Positions 35,134 to 44,172 of a stretch of DNA of 64,000 nt are shown here, piece by piece. The stretch comes from JAKZVK01 sp965248255. Lineage in GTDB: Bacteria > Acidobacteriota > Terriglobia > Bryobacterales > UBA6623. The position numbers and the translations under genes were made by a program. Numbering within the stretch: the first letter of the stretch is position 1; the number at the start of each line of letters is the position of its first letter. Under the pieces are notes generated by a model that was not told the DNA's origin, ran no database searches, and was given only the letters and a program-made list of their open reading frames with translations. The DNA is taken from assembly GCA_965248255.1 (NCBI GenBank), contig CBDFIW010000002.1, positions 744,001-808,000 on the forward strand. The letters run 5' to 3'.

Positions 35134-36055
35134 GGGATTACTAATGTAAACGTGCTGCCCCGGCCGGGCTCGCTGACAAGCCGCACCGAGCCGCCATGAG
35201 CCTCAGCCACCGATTTCACCAGCGCCAGCCCGACACCGATGCCGCGGACTCCCGCACGCTGCGCTTCGTCGCCGCGGACGAATCTCTCGAATAACTTCCT
35301 CTGTTCCTCGCGCGGGATGCCAGGGCCCTCGTCCTTCACTGAGATGTGAACCGAATCCCCGGCGCGGCGAGCCGCCACCCGGATCGGAGCGCCTGGCTCA
35401 GAATACTTTCCAGCGTTCTCGAGCAGATTCGACACGGCCCGCGAGAGCGCTTCGCGATCGCCGCGGATCGGTGGAAGATCGTCCTCCGCCTCGCACACCA
35501 CTTCCCGCCCACGTGACTGCGGCTCACGGCGAAACTCCTCCACGACGCCGCGCACCAGTTCACCCGTGTCGGCGGGCTCCAGCCGCCATGCGGACGGGCC
35601 GGCCTGCATGCGGCCGAAACTGAGCAGGCTCTCCACCATCTGGTGCAACCGCTCGGTTTCGTGCGCCAGTAACTGGTAATACTGAGCCTTCCGTTCTTCG
35701 CTCGACACCCTGTTGGCGGCAAGTAACTCCGTCAAGTGGCGCATCGACGTGAGCGGTGTTCGGAACTCGTGCGAGACTGCGGAGACGAAATCCACCTGCT
35801 GTTGCACCAGCGCCATCTCCCGCGTGGTGGCTCGATATAGACCGTAAGCCGCCGCCAGCATCAGTGCGAAGGTAAAAGCCAGCCCGGTGATCAGTACGGT
35901 CCGTCCAGATCCAAACTCACTCCCGTCCACCCACCCGCCAGCCGCAGAAACCCGCAGCAAGAAGGGAAGCCGCGTCTCGCCCGGCGTCAAGACGATGATT
36001 CCTTCTTTTTGAGGACCGTCAGTGAAGGAGATCTCGAGCCCCTGAGCCTGCCCTA

Positions 36056-37219
36056 GTGTAGTGCACCATAAATAATGTAACTTATATTGACTTCCCATCG
36101 TCTCTATTAACAGGAGGCATGGGATGCGAAGAGCACAACCAGTAACTTTGAACACAGCGCAATGCAAGCAGTTGGACCGCTACGCGCGCGGCCGCCAAGT
36201 CGCCGTTCGTCTCGCCCTGCGAGCCAGGATTGTCCTGCTGGCCGCCGACGGTCTCGAGAATAAGCAGATCGCCGCACAGCTCGGTGTCTCGCGGCAGTTG
36301 GTGGCCCGCTGGCGCACGCGCTTTCTCGAAAGCAGCATCGCCGGCATTGCAAAAGACGCCCCACGGCCCGGTCGTAAACCTGCCGTCTCGAAGCAGAAAG
36401 TACAGCAGATCATCCACAAGACCACCCGCGAGAAACCGTCCAACGCCACCCACTGGAGCCGCCGCACCATGGCCGCCGCGGCCGGCGTCAGCGCTTCCAC
36501 CGTGGGACGGATTTGGCGCGCCCATGGCCTCAAGCCCCACCGCGTCAAGACCTTCAAGCTCAGCAATGACCCGCGTTTCGCCGAGAAACTCGACGACATC
36601 GTCGGACTCTATCTCAATCCGCCTGAGCATGCTCTGGTTCTCTCGCTCGATGAGAAGTCCCAAATCCAAGCCCTCGATCGCACCCAGCCCGGCCTGCCGC
36701 TCAAAAAGGGACGCGGCCAAACGATGACCCACGATTACAAGCGCAACGGCACGACCACCCTGTTTGCGGCGCTCAACAGCCTTGACGGCAGCGTGATCGC
36801 CGAGTGCATGCCCCGACACAGCCACCAGGAATGGCTGCGCTTCCTGCGCTTAATTGACCGCCGCACCCCCAAGGACAAACAGCTTCATCTCATCGTGGAC
36901 AACTATGCCACCCACAAGCATGCCGCTGTGAAGCGTTGGCTCGATCGTCACCCGCGCTTCCACATTCATTTCACCCCGACCTCGGCGTCGTGGCTGAACA
37001 TGGTCGAGCGATTCTTTCGCGATCTCACCGTCAAGCGCCTGCGCCGCGGCGTGTTTCGCAGCGTGGACGAGCTCGTCGCCGCCATTGACGACTACATCGC
37101 CCAGCACAACGGGCATCCCACGCCCTTCATCTGGACCGCGACCGCCTCCGACATCCTCGAGAAAGTCAAGCGCGGACGTGCCGCCCTGCCTAAGGTGCAA
37201 TCTGCTTGACGCACTACAC
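36056..37219 (+). mobile_element. IS630-family insertion sequence (type B), copy 1
   Basis: 1164 bp with terminal inverted repeats GTGTAGTGCACC and GTGTAGTGCGTC (right end reverse-complemented), flanked by TA at 36054-36055 and 37220-37221. It carries one transposase gene. Copy 2 at 60996-62159 has the same length and differs at a handful of bases by eye. Confidence 0.92.
36124..37209 (+). CDS. IS630-family transposase (copy 1)
   Basis: 361 aa, a full-length single frame. N-terminal HTH NKQIAAQLGVSRQLVARWRTRFLESSIAGIAKDAPRPGRKP, second HTH TMAAAAGVSASTVGRIWRAHGLKPHRVKTFKLS. The catalytic core has Asp in LVLSLDEKSQIQAL, Asp in HLIVDNYATHKHAAV, and Glu in FTPTSASWLNMVERFF. The C-terminus reads WTATASDILEKVKRGR. 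Inserted in the histidine kinase in the opposite orientation to it. Confidence 0.93.
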   Translation: MRRAQPVTLNTAQCKQLDRYARGRQVAVRLALRARIVLLAADGLENKQIAAQLGVSRQLVARWRTRFLESSIAGIAKDAPRPGRKPAVSKQKVQQIIHKTTREKPSNATHWSRRTMAAAAGVSASTVGRIWRAHGLKPHRVKTFKLSNDPRFAEKLDDIVGLYLNPPEHALVLSLDEKSQIQALDRTQPGLPLKKGRGQTMTHDYKRNGTTTLFAALNSLDGSVIAECMPRHSHQEWLRFLRLIDRRTPKDKQLHLIVDNYATHKHAAVKRWLDRHPRFHIHFTPTSASWLNMVERFFRDLTVKRLRRGVFRSVDELVAAIDDYIAQHNGHPTPFIWTATASDILEKVKRGRAALPKVQSA

Positions 37220-38095
37220 TAGTGGGCCGAGCATCGTTTCAAGCTCTGGAAACGTCACCAGCCGCGCGGTAGGGCTGTCGGGACCGTCAGCCCAGATCGC
37301 CAAGGTATGTCTGCCGGCGCCGATAAGCTCGCGGCCGCGACTCGGAAAATCGCGGACCCTCCAACGCGTCCACAAGGCGATGGCTGCTTCGGTGCGCGCC
37401 ACTTCGTCGGGCGGCGGAGCTGGTCCGCCCCAGTCTCGCAGCATGTCTCGATAGAACTCAAAGGTGGCGCGATCCATCTTCGTCGCGCCTGGATAGAGGG
37501 CCTGGCGAAACTCATCCCAGTCCCCGGGCTTCTCGGAAAGCCGATAGCGCACCTGATGGGCAATCATCTCCGCGGGCTGTCCGTCCACTGGAACCGAGCC
37601 CAACCGCTGCAATTCTGCGTAAACTTGCAGTGCGCCACTTCGATTGTTCTGACGACGGAGGACCCGGCCGAGGCGCACGAGCGCTTCCGCACGGATCGCC
37701 GGATCGGGTGACTCCGCAATCCGACGGTATTTCCTCGCCGCCTCAGACAAATCACGGCGCTGAAATTCGACAGCTTCAGCCTCTTGGAACAGGGCTGCGA
37801 GGACGTGCCCGACTTGAATCGTTTCCGGTTGATAGAGGGCACCCGGACCCAACCCTTCCTCGGTGAATCGAATCCCTTGTCCCCTTGCGAGTTGATCTTC
37901 GATGTCGGCGAGCCTACCCTCCACCGTCAGTGCCAGTTGCCTGGCCGCCAGCTTTAGGTCTTCGGCTCGCCGCTGCCGCTCGATGGCACGATCCTGTTGC
38001 AGAATGCACGCGCTCAGCCATCCGAGCGCAGCGATCGGAACCAGCGTCGCCGCAGCCAGCAATAAGGGTATGGCCCGTCTGCTGGCCCATCTCAC

Positions 38096-38540
38096 GACCC
38101 TATTTTAGGCCCGTTAGTTCACGGCCGCTTCATGGTCGTGTCACGAGTCTGTCACGGTGGGCTGAGGTCGGCAATTGCCTGCGGATCCAAAAGCAAAAAT
38201 ACCTGTCGCGAACAACCGATGTCACTCGCTATCGGCTCAGATTCTCGCTAGTCACCTGAAGGGACTCGATTTGGGTCCGCTCGGCGACCGGGTGAGGAAG
38301 CTCCGACGCCTGGATCGCTCAGTAGGAAATCGTTTCTCGGTAGCTATCCGACGGTGACGCCCTCTGGTCAACCATTCTAGCTTGGGCAAGCGGCACGAGG
38401 GGCGACCGGCCACTCGCAAGAGCATGCGTTCGACCACAGAGCCGATAGATCCGCCCTGACGGCGAAGGGAGAGTTTACCGACCCAGGTTGACACGTCTGC
38501 ATGATTCCTGTCGCCTCTTCCAACCAGGGCTCCTGACCTC
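38096..38540. other. intergenic stretch without recognised feature
   Basis: About 445 bp upstream of the histidine kinase. No gene, RNA or repeat that I can support is visible; the two-component system promoter must lie near its left end (just above 38095). Confidence 0.5.
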
Positions 38541-38890
38541 ATGAGGTAGCCCACCTCCGGCTGAAGCCGAGGGCTAGGGTTCTGGGTCCGCTGCGCGGAC
38601 GGGAGTTGATCTGGGCTCTCCGGGCTGTTGACTGGGGCGCCTTCTCGGGGGCTACATCGCCGTCAGAGGATTGATTCGGATTCGCAAGAAATGGTGCGCA
38701 GGAGGGACGGGAAAGCGCCTGATTCGTGAACCGTGATTCGTGCGGACGGCTCAAACGCCCCTGCCGGGGCTGGAATGGTTTTGGGGGCCGCGTACCCACT
38801 GCTTGCGCAGTGGGCTACTTTCATGCGCCCCTGCCGGGGCTGGATCATTGGGGGCCTGCGCCACAAGTGCTAGCGTGGGGCGCGTGCCCC
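38541..38890. repeat. dispersed hairpin repeat (copy C) and related hairpins
   Basis: Contains a CTCCGGC/GCCGAG-type hairpin near 38554, GTCCGCTGCGCGGAC near 38586, and at 38751-38890 the repeat unit seen again near 46600, 60900 and 62200. That unit is CTCAAACGCCCCTGCCGGGG, then the hairpin CCCACTGC-TTGC-GCAGTGGG followed by CTACTTTCA, then a second GCCCCTGCCGGGGC. No ORF. Confidence 0.75.
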
Positions 38891-38984
38891 AGGATGAAGG
38901 GCCATCAAGCAAAGAAACCCCGGTCCCTGGCCCCGAATCAATAGCGTGCATTAGGCGCGGGGTCCCCTGGGTTGGCGCGCTCGA

Positions 38985-39314
38985 TTATTTGGTGAAAAAC
39001 CAAACGCCTTCGCTTTCGCGCTGGGCTCGCACTGCGTCGCCGATTGCGACCGGGTCGCCTTCGATGCGGGCGGTCAGGCGGGGACCTTCTTCGAGCTCGA
39101 TGATCGCCATTTGGAACGGCAGGTCCTGCTCGAAGGGCTGGGCGGCGACGTGGAGCGTGGTGTGGGAGTAGACTTTGCCTCGGCCGCTCAGCTCGATCTC
39201 TTCGATCTCGCCCTGAGGGCATTGGCCGCGGGCGGGGCGGTGCAGGAAGACCTTGCCGGAGCCGTCCCCGGAGCTATTCCCAGAGCCAGTCTTAGTGCAG
39301 CGGTAGCCGGTCAT
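38985..39314 (-). CDS. DUF35-type OB-fold protein, degenerate zinc ribbon
   Basis: 109 aa, overlapping the thiolase gene by four bases (ATGA), the usual thiolase-DUF35 pair. The OB fold is visible: GRGKVYSHTTLHVAAQPFEQDLPFQMAIIELEEGPRLTARIEGDPVAIGDAVRA. The N-terminal rubredoxin-like zinc ribbon, normally two CxxC pairs, here reads RCTKTG and QCPQGE, so the second Cys of each pair is absent and Zn binding is doubtful. DUF35 proteins bind acyl-CoA and partner thiolase-fold enzymes. Confidence 0.82.
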   Translation of the reverse strand: MTGYRCTKTGSGNSSGDGSGKVFLHRPARGQCPQGEIEEIELSGRGKVYSHTTLHVAAQPFEQDLPFQMAIIELEEGPRLTARIEGDPVAIGDAVRAQRESEGVWFFTK

Positions 39315-40468
39315 GCCGCGTAGATGCCGACGACACAGGTGGCGCCGGAGCCGCCGAGGTTCTCGGTTAGGCCGACGCCGGTCTTGGGAAGCTGCCTCTC
39401 GCCGCAGTTGCCGCGGATCTGCTCGACGATTTCGCGAATCTGCGCGACGCCGGTGGCGCCGACAGGGTGTCCCTTGGACTTGAGCCCGCCGCTGGTGTTG
39501 ACCGGCTTGGCGCCGTCCGGGGCGGTGTGGCCTTCGAGCGTCGCCGGGCCGCCTTGGCCGCGTTTGACGAACCCGAGGTCTTCGAGCGCGATGATCTCGG
39601 CAATGGTGAAGCAGTCGTGCAACTCGGCGAAGTCGATGTCCTCGGGGCCGAGTCCGGCAGCCTGGTAAGCCTTCCGGGCCGCGGCCTCGACGGCGGGGAA
39701 GGTGGTGATGTCGTCCTTTTCGTCAAGCGCCACATGGTCGGAGGCCTGTGCCACGCCGAGAACGCGTACCGGCGTGTCGCCGAACTCACGGGCGCGGTCG
39801 GTGGGACATAGCAGGACGGCCGCCGCGCCGTCGCTGATCAGCGAGCAGTCATACAACGTCAGCGGCTCGGCGATCATGCGGGCCGCAAGAGCCTTCTCGA
39901 TCGTGATGGGCTTGCGCAGGTGCGCCAGGGGGTTTTTCGCGCCGTTGGCGTGGTTCTTGACGGCAACTGCGGCTAGGTGTTCGCGGGTCGTCCCGTACTG
40001 GTGCATGTGGCGCTGGGCGATCATGGCGAACAACGATGGAAAGGTCGCGCCGGCCTTGATTTCACCCCCCAAGTCGCCCGCGGAGGCGAGGATGTCCGTT
40101 GTCCGGGCGGTCGATTGCGTCGTCATCAGCTCGACGCCGATAACCAGGACGAGGTCGTACAACCCTCCTGCAACCGCGCTGTAAGCGTGGAAGAAGGCCG
40201 AGCCGCTGGAGGCGCAGGCGGCCTCGAACCGCGTACACGGAACGCGTTCGAGGCCGAGCGCCGAGCCCACATAAGGGGCCAGGTGGTTCTGACCCACGAA
40301 TGAGGGTCCGGCGAAATTGCCCAGGTAGAGGGCCTCGACGCGGTCCGAGGTAACGCCGGCGTCGTCGAGACTCTGCCGTCCGGCTTCCGCCGCCAAGTCC
40401 CTGATGGTAAGCTCGGAATGGACCCCGAACGGGGTCATGCCGGTGCCGACGATGGAGACGCTTCGCAT
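39311..40468 (-). CDS. thiolase-family protein (acetyl-CoA acetyltransferase / SCP-x type)
   Basis: 385 aa. Nucleophile Cys in RFEAACASSGSAFFHAYSAV near residue 85, catalytic His regions ELHDCFTIAEIIALEDLGF and KSKGHPVGATGVAQI, and NTSGGLKSKGHP typical of the non-decarboxylating thiolase / lipid-transfer thiolase group. ATG at 40468. It would cleave or form 3-oxoacyl-CoA, or serve as the catalytic half of a two-subunit thiolase with the DUF35 protein. No CoA ligase or dehydrogenase is adjacent, so the substrate is open. Confidence 0.88.
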   Translation of the reverse strand: MRSVSIVGTGMTPFGVHSELTIRDLAAEAGRQSLDDAGVTSDRVEALYLGNFAGPSFVGQNHLAPYVGSALGLERVPCTRFEAACASSGSAFFHAYSAVAGGLYDLVLVIGVELMTTQSTARTTDILASAGDLGGEIKAGATFPSLFAMIAQRHMHQYGTTREHLAAVAVKNHANGAKNPLAHLRKPITIEKALAARMIAEPLTLYDCSLISDGAAAVLLCPTDRAREFGDTPVRVLGVAQASDHVALDEKDDITTFPAVEAAARKAYQAAGLGPEDIDFAELHDCFTIAEIIALEDLGFVKRGQGGPATLEGHTAPDGAKPVNTSGGLKSKGHPVGATGVAQIREIVEQIRGNCGERQLPKTGVGLTENLGGSGATCVVGIYAA

Positions 40469-40551
40469 TGTGTTGCCACCCCGTAGAAGTGTGCGTGAAG
40501 ACCGCCGCGGCGGCTCGGCAAGGCCTCATATGGAGGGCTCGTCGGCTGAGC

Positions 40552-40578
40552 GGGCACGGCATGCCGTGCCCCTATATT
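40552..40578. repeat. palindromic repeat followed by CTATATT
   Basis: GGGCACGGCATGCCGTGCCC is a perfect 20-base palindrome followed by CTATATT, the same unit as at 1273-1299. It lies upstream of both the thiolase and sigma-factor genes, in their divergent intergenic region. Confidence 0.65.
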
Positions 40579-40690
40579 GCCGTGTCGGCGTTCTCACACA
40601 AGCTCAGAGGGGCCGCCTAAGGCCCATTTATTGTTGCACGTTTGCCGGCTTGGGCCGTCATCCCTTAGTGGGGAGCTGAATCACGCCGGT

Positions 40691-41251
40691 ATGTCTCCAG
40701 TTGCGCCGCCAGCGACCATGGAAGCCGACCGCTACTCCCCGGTAGAGGCCGAAGTGCGCGTCTCGACGGACGACGAGTTCGTCGAAGCCCACATGCGCCG
40801 GGTCTTCCGGCTGATCTACCGGGTTGTTGGCAATGTGCCCGACGCCCAGGACCTCACGCAAGAGGCGTTCATCAAGGCGCTGGGCCGCCGCGAGCAGCTC
40901 AAGGACCCGCGGAAGGCCGCCCAGTGGTTGGGGCGGATCGCGGTCAATACGGCGCTCGATTTCGTGCGGCGCCGCAAGCGGGTGACCTTCGAGGAGCTCG
41001 ACAAAGCGCCGGAGATGCCGACCGAGACGCCCGAGCAGGCGGTCTTACGAAGTGAAAAACGGGCTTACCTCGAGGATGGGTTGAGGCTGCTCTCGGAGAG
41101 GGAACGGGCGGCGTTGATTCTGAGAGATGTCGAGGGCTTGCCCGCGGTGGAAGTGGCCGCGCAGATGGGGTGTTCGCCGACGACGGTGCGGTCGCACATC
41201 GCCAACGCGCGAGTGAAGTTTCGCAAGTATGCGAAGGGGCGGAAACGATGA
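40691..41251 (+). CDS. ECF-type RNA polymerase sigma factor
   Basis: 186 aa from the ATG at 40691 (another at 40718; no strong ribosome-binding site decides). Region 2: EFVEAHMRRVFRLIYRVVGNVPDAQDLTQEAFIKALGRREQL...WLGRIAVNTALDFVRRRKR. Region 4: LLSERERAALILRDVEGLPAVEVAAQMGCSPTTVRSHIANARVKFRKY. It lacks region 3, as ECF factors do. It overlaps the anti-sigma gene by four bases, so it is probably controlled by it. The target promoter is unknown. Confidence 0.92.
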   Translation: MSPVAPPATMEADRYSPVEAEVRVSTDDEFVEAHMRRVFRLIYRVVGNVPDAQDLTQEAFIKALGRREQLKDPRKAAQWLGRIAVNTALDFVRRRKRVTFEELDKAPEMPTETPEQAVLRSEKRAYLEDGLRLLSERERAALILRDVEGLPAVEVAAQMGCSPTTVRSHIANARVKFRKYAKGRKR

Positions 41252-42336
41252 GCCTGCTATTTGTCGGCCATCCAAAGGAAACTGACCTCGCCTTGTTTGC
41301 CGGCGGCGAGTTGGGCCCCCTTGCGCGCTGGCGAATCGAGAGGCACTTGCAGTGCTGCGAGTGGTGCCGCGAGACGGTGGCCGACTTTTTCCACCTGCAG
41401 GGCGACTTGGCGGAGTTGGCCGAGCTGCCCTCGCTTGACTGGGATGGGATGGCGCATCAGATCCGCGAGCGACTCGAAGAACCGGCGCCTCTCGGCGAAG
41501 ACCTCGTCACCGAGGCATCCGTCGCTGAAAGCCCAGTGCGAGCACCTGTGAGGCCACTGGTTTGGCGCTTGGGATTCGCGATGGCGGCGGTTGTGAGCGT
41601 GGCGGTCGTGGTTTACCAGATTCCGAGGGGTCCGGAACCAAGCATGGTGGCGGAACCTATGGCCGAATTGAGCCAGGCGATGCCCCGCCGTTCCGTGCCG
41701 GCGGAGGAGGCTCTTCGAGGCTCCGTTGAGTCACGAAGCGAGTTGGAGGCCGCCCTGAAGGCGGCCGACGAAGCAGACCTCGCGGAGAGTGTCGGGCGCG
41801 GTGTCGGTCTGGGTGCGGCGCTCGTCTCCGAGAGTGACAGCCGGTCCGGCCGGCGCAGTGATACTCGCGAACTGATTGCAGCGGGTGAACGGCTGGAAGC
41901 GAAGCAAGAGTCGGCGGGGGCGAGAGGGCAGACCTTGCCCGGTGATACGGCCCGTTCGACGGTGCCGGGACCGGCGGTACAGGTGGCGGCGGACTACTTC
42001 GTACCTGCGGCGGCTCCCCGAGAGAAGAGCGGGAAGAGCGCCGAGTTGCGGAGGGAGGGGTCGGCGGTTTCGGCTGACAGGCCGGCTCGGCAGACGGTGG
42101 TGGCCGACGCCATTGCACCGGTGGGGGCCAATGAACGGCAACTCCGGAAGGCACCCTCGCCGAGGCGAGCATTCTCTTCCCCGGGTATGACCGTGACCGG
42201 CGGCTTGTCGATCGTCCCGGCGTCGTTCGGCGAGGCGGATGTGGAAGTCGGGGTCAGCGCGGACGGTTGGCTGCGGTTTCGTACGGTGGATTCGACTACG
42301 GGGAACATTACGATTACCCATGTCTACGCGCAATAA
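41248..42336 (+). CDS. zinc-finger anti-sigma factor, single-pass membrane protein
   Basis: 362 aa from the ATG at 41248, overlapping the sigma gene stop. The N-terminal ZAS motif is in WRIERHLQCCEWCRETVADFF (H...CxxC). One membrane helix (FAMAAVVSVAVVVY, near residue 115) is followed by a long low-complexity extracytoplasmic part rich in Ala, Glu, Arg and Ser, ending in a small beta motif (DVEVGVSADGWLRFRTVDSTTGNITITHVYAQ). The long outer part probably senses a signal or receives proteolysis. Translation is coupled with the next gene by a 17-bp overlap. Confidence 0.85.
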   Translation: MSLLFVGHPKETDLALFAGGELGPLARWRIERHLQCCEWCRETVADFFHLQGDLAELAELPSLDWDGMAHQIRERLEEPAPLGEDLVTEASVAESPVRAPVRPLVWRLGFAMAAVVSVAVVVYQIPRGPEPSMVAEPMAELSQAMPRRSVPAEEALRGSVESRSELEAALKAADEADLAESVGRGVGLGAALVSESDSRSGRRSDTRELIAAGERLEAKQESAGARGQTLPGDTARSTVPGPAVQVAADYFVPAAAPREKSGKSAELRREGSAVSADRPARQTVVADAIAPVGANERQLRKAPSPRRAFSSPGMTVTGGLSIVPASFGEADVEVGVSADGWLRFRTVDSTTGNITITHVYAQ

Positions 42337-43552
42337 ATGGATCGTGGGGTTGGCGCTGGCCGGGCTGGTCGCGGCGGCGTGGATCAGTGGTCCGTCGACC
42401 GCTCGGGCGCAGCGCGCCCCGACTGCCGCAGCCCAACGCAGCGGTCCAGAAGCGCTTTGGCAGGAGCCCGAGAAGGCGATTGACATTCGTCTGGCCGCCG
42501 ACGTGCCGCTCTCGATCCTCTCGCGCGACGTGAGTGAGACGACGATCCAGATTCTCGGCACGGTGATGGTGATTGATCTGCGTTGCGCGCTGGAGATTCG
42601 CAACGACAGCAGCCACTACCTGCGCGGCCTGATCCTCGGCGTCGTGACGCAACCGCTTTCGCCCGGCGGCAAGGCCTCAGTGGGCCTGCCGAGTTTGAAT
42701 GTACCTCCGGATGAGATCGTATCGGCACGAGTGGATCTGCGGTTGATCCGGCCGTTCCCGCTGCAAGGAGATCACGCGGTTTCGGTGGAAGTGGACGGCG
42801 TGTTGCTGTCGAACCTCTCGTTCTACGGCCCCAACGAGTTCAATTCGCGCCGCCAGTTGATGGTTTGGGAGCTGGAGGCCGAACGGGACCGCCGGTACTT
42901 CCAGGCATTATTGGAAGGAGGTGGCCCGAGTCGGCTGGAAAACGAAATTCGTGCCAGCCTCGATCGGCAGGCGCGGCGTCCACGGTTGGACGCCCGCATC
43001 GATCTGAGCCTGGCCAACAGGGTTACGGGAACAGCGCGCGCGTTCACGGGACGGTCCGTCGAGATGGCGTCTCTGAAGCTGCCGGATGCCCCGCTCGAGA
43101 TGGTGGCCGGCGAAGCCGTGGTGGATGGCTCGCGGGCGCGGTCGCCACAGATCACCGTCAGGAACCTCTCGGGCAAGCCGGTACGCTATTTCGAGCTGGG
43201 GTGGTTGGTCAGCGATCCTCAAGGCACTCGCTACATCGCCGGATCGGTTCCGGCGCCCGGCCGCGGCTTCCGGCTGGAGCCGGGCAAGGTGACCTCGACC
43301 CGGACCGACCGTGCGTTCGTCTTCAAGCCGAAATCGGGGCGGGGCGCTTCGAGCTTCTCGATTAGCGGGATGAGCGGGTACGTCAGCCACGTGCAGTTCG
43401 AGGACGGCAGCTTCTGGATCCCGAGCCGGGGCAACCTCGAAGACGCGAAGCTGATTCGGTCCACACCGGTCTCCGCGGAAGAGCAGCGGTTGTGCAGCGT
43501 CTATTCTCGACGCGGCGTCGGCGCGGTGGTTCGGGAACTGGCGAAGTTCTGA
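42320..43552 (+). CDS. exported protein of unknown function, in the sigma/anti-sigma operon
   Basis: 410 aa from the ATG at 42320, inside the end of the anti-sigma gene. N-terminal signal anchor KWIVGLALAGLVAAAWISGPSTARA. The rest is beta-rich: a first half with IDLRCALEIRNDSSHYLRGLILGVVT and a second with SPQITVRNLSGKPVRYFELGWLVSDPQGTRYIAGSVPAP, both like Ig-type or CARDB-like folds. Family not recognised. As the third overlapping gene it may be a third component of the sigma-factor signalling pathway. Confidence 0.75.
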   Translation: MSTRNKWIVGLALAGLVAAAWISGPSTARAQRAPTAAAQRSGPEALWQEPEKAIDIRLAADVPLSILSRDVSETTIQILGTVMVIDLRCALEIRNDSSHYLRGLILGVVTQPLSPGGKASVGLPSLNVPPDEIVSARVDLRLIRPFPLQGDHAVSVEVDGVLLSNLSFYGPNEFNSRRQLMVWELEAERDRRYFQALLEGGGPSRLENEIRASLDRQARRPRLDARIDLSLANRVTGTARAFTGRSVEMASLKLPDAPLEMVAGEAVVDGSRARSPQITVRNLSGKPVRYFELGWLVSDPQGTRYIAGSVPAPGRGFRLEPGKVTSTRTDRAFVFKPKSGRGASSFSISGMSGYVSHVQFEDGSFWIPSRGNLEDAKLIRSTPVSAEEQRLCSVYSRRGVGAVVRELAKF

Positions 43553-43741
43553 GCCGCGCGTACAAGCGGTGGCCCCCCCAGTCCTTTTGAGGAAAGAACA
43601 GCACAAGGGATTCGACCGCCAGAACCGAAAACGGACCGGCGGTCAGAGTGGTTTCCGTGTTGTGGTGAGGGTTCGCCCCCACCCTGACGGGTGGGGCTCT
43701 GATTCTTGTTCAGAGGTTCCCGACCGGTTTTGGCTCGGAAC

Positions 43742-44161
43742 GTGAACGAATCTTTCGAAATCCTCGAACACACGGCCGACATCGGGTTTCGCGCTTGGGG
43801 GGTCAGTCCGGCCAAGCTGCTTGAAAACGCCGCGAGTGCGATGATGGCGATCGCCACCGGCACCAATGCGATCGAGGAGCGCGACGAGCTGCCCGTCGAG
43901 CTGAGCGCCGACGACTACGAATCGCTCATGGTCGACTGGTTGAGCGAAGTGCTCTATCTCTTCGACGCTTCGCGGTTTGCAGCGCGTCGATTCGTAGTCG
44001 AAGAGATTCGTTCGAGGGGTCTGCGCGCGCGCCTGTTCGGTGAGCCTCGTGATCCGCGGCGGCACCCTTGGGAGTTGATCATAAAAGCGGTCACCTATTA
44101 TGAACTGAAGGTAGGGGAGAAGAACGGCCGCTGGGAAACCGAAGTCTACCTTGACATCTGA
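43742..44161 (+). CDS. archease, RtcB-activating protein
   Basis: About 139 aa from the GTG at 43742 (longer frame from 43706 possible). Archease landmarks: FEILEHTADIGFRAWGVSPAKLLENAASAMMAI with the metal-site Asp, DDYESLMVDWLSEVLYLFDASRF, and LIIKAVTYYELKV near the C-terminus. Archease speeds guanylylation and turnover of the RNA ligase RtcB, whose gene starts 12 bp downstream. The paired order strongly supports the assignment. Confidence 0.9.
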   Translation: MNESFEILEHTADIGFRAWGVSPAKLLENAASAMMAIATGTNAIEERDELPVELSADDYESLMVDWLSEVLYLFDASRFAARRFVVEEIRSRGLRARLFGEPRDPRRHPWELIIKAVTYYELKVGEKNGRWETEVYLDI

Positions 44162-44172
44162 GTCTGGGACAT

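Larger units (their letters stand above)
35118..38095 (-). pseudogene. sensor histidine kinase interrupted by an IS630 copy
   Basis: The N-terminal part (38095 to 37222) has a membrane anchor (IPLLLAAATLVPIAALGWLSACIL) and a periplasmic part with TPR-like helices (AARKYRRIAESPDPAIRAEALVRLGRVLRRQNNRSGALQVYAEL), breaking at ETMLGP. The C-terminal part (36053 to 35118) resumes with GQAQGLEISFTDG, then a second membrane helix (TVLITGLAFTFALMLAAAYGLY), the H-box VSAVSHEFRTPLTSM, N-box NLLENAGKYSE, and G-boxes VKDEGPGIP and GIGVGLALVKSVAEAHGG. Removing 36056-37221 restores one frame (ETMLGPLGQAQG). As it stands, no membrane-anchored kinase is made. Confidence 0.88.

Noticed and set aside
35976..36167. 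ATG at 36167 as start of the histidine kinase C-terminal part
   Set aside because: The first about 38 residues are read from IS630 end sequence; the native frame comes from the part at 37222-38095.
36082..36825. Minus-strand 247-aa frame inside IS630 copy 1 (repeated in copy 2)
   Set aside because: Antisense of the transposase gene; conserved only because the element is.
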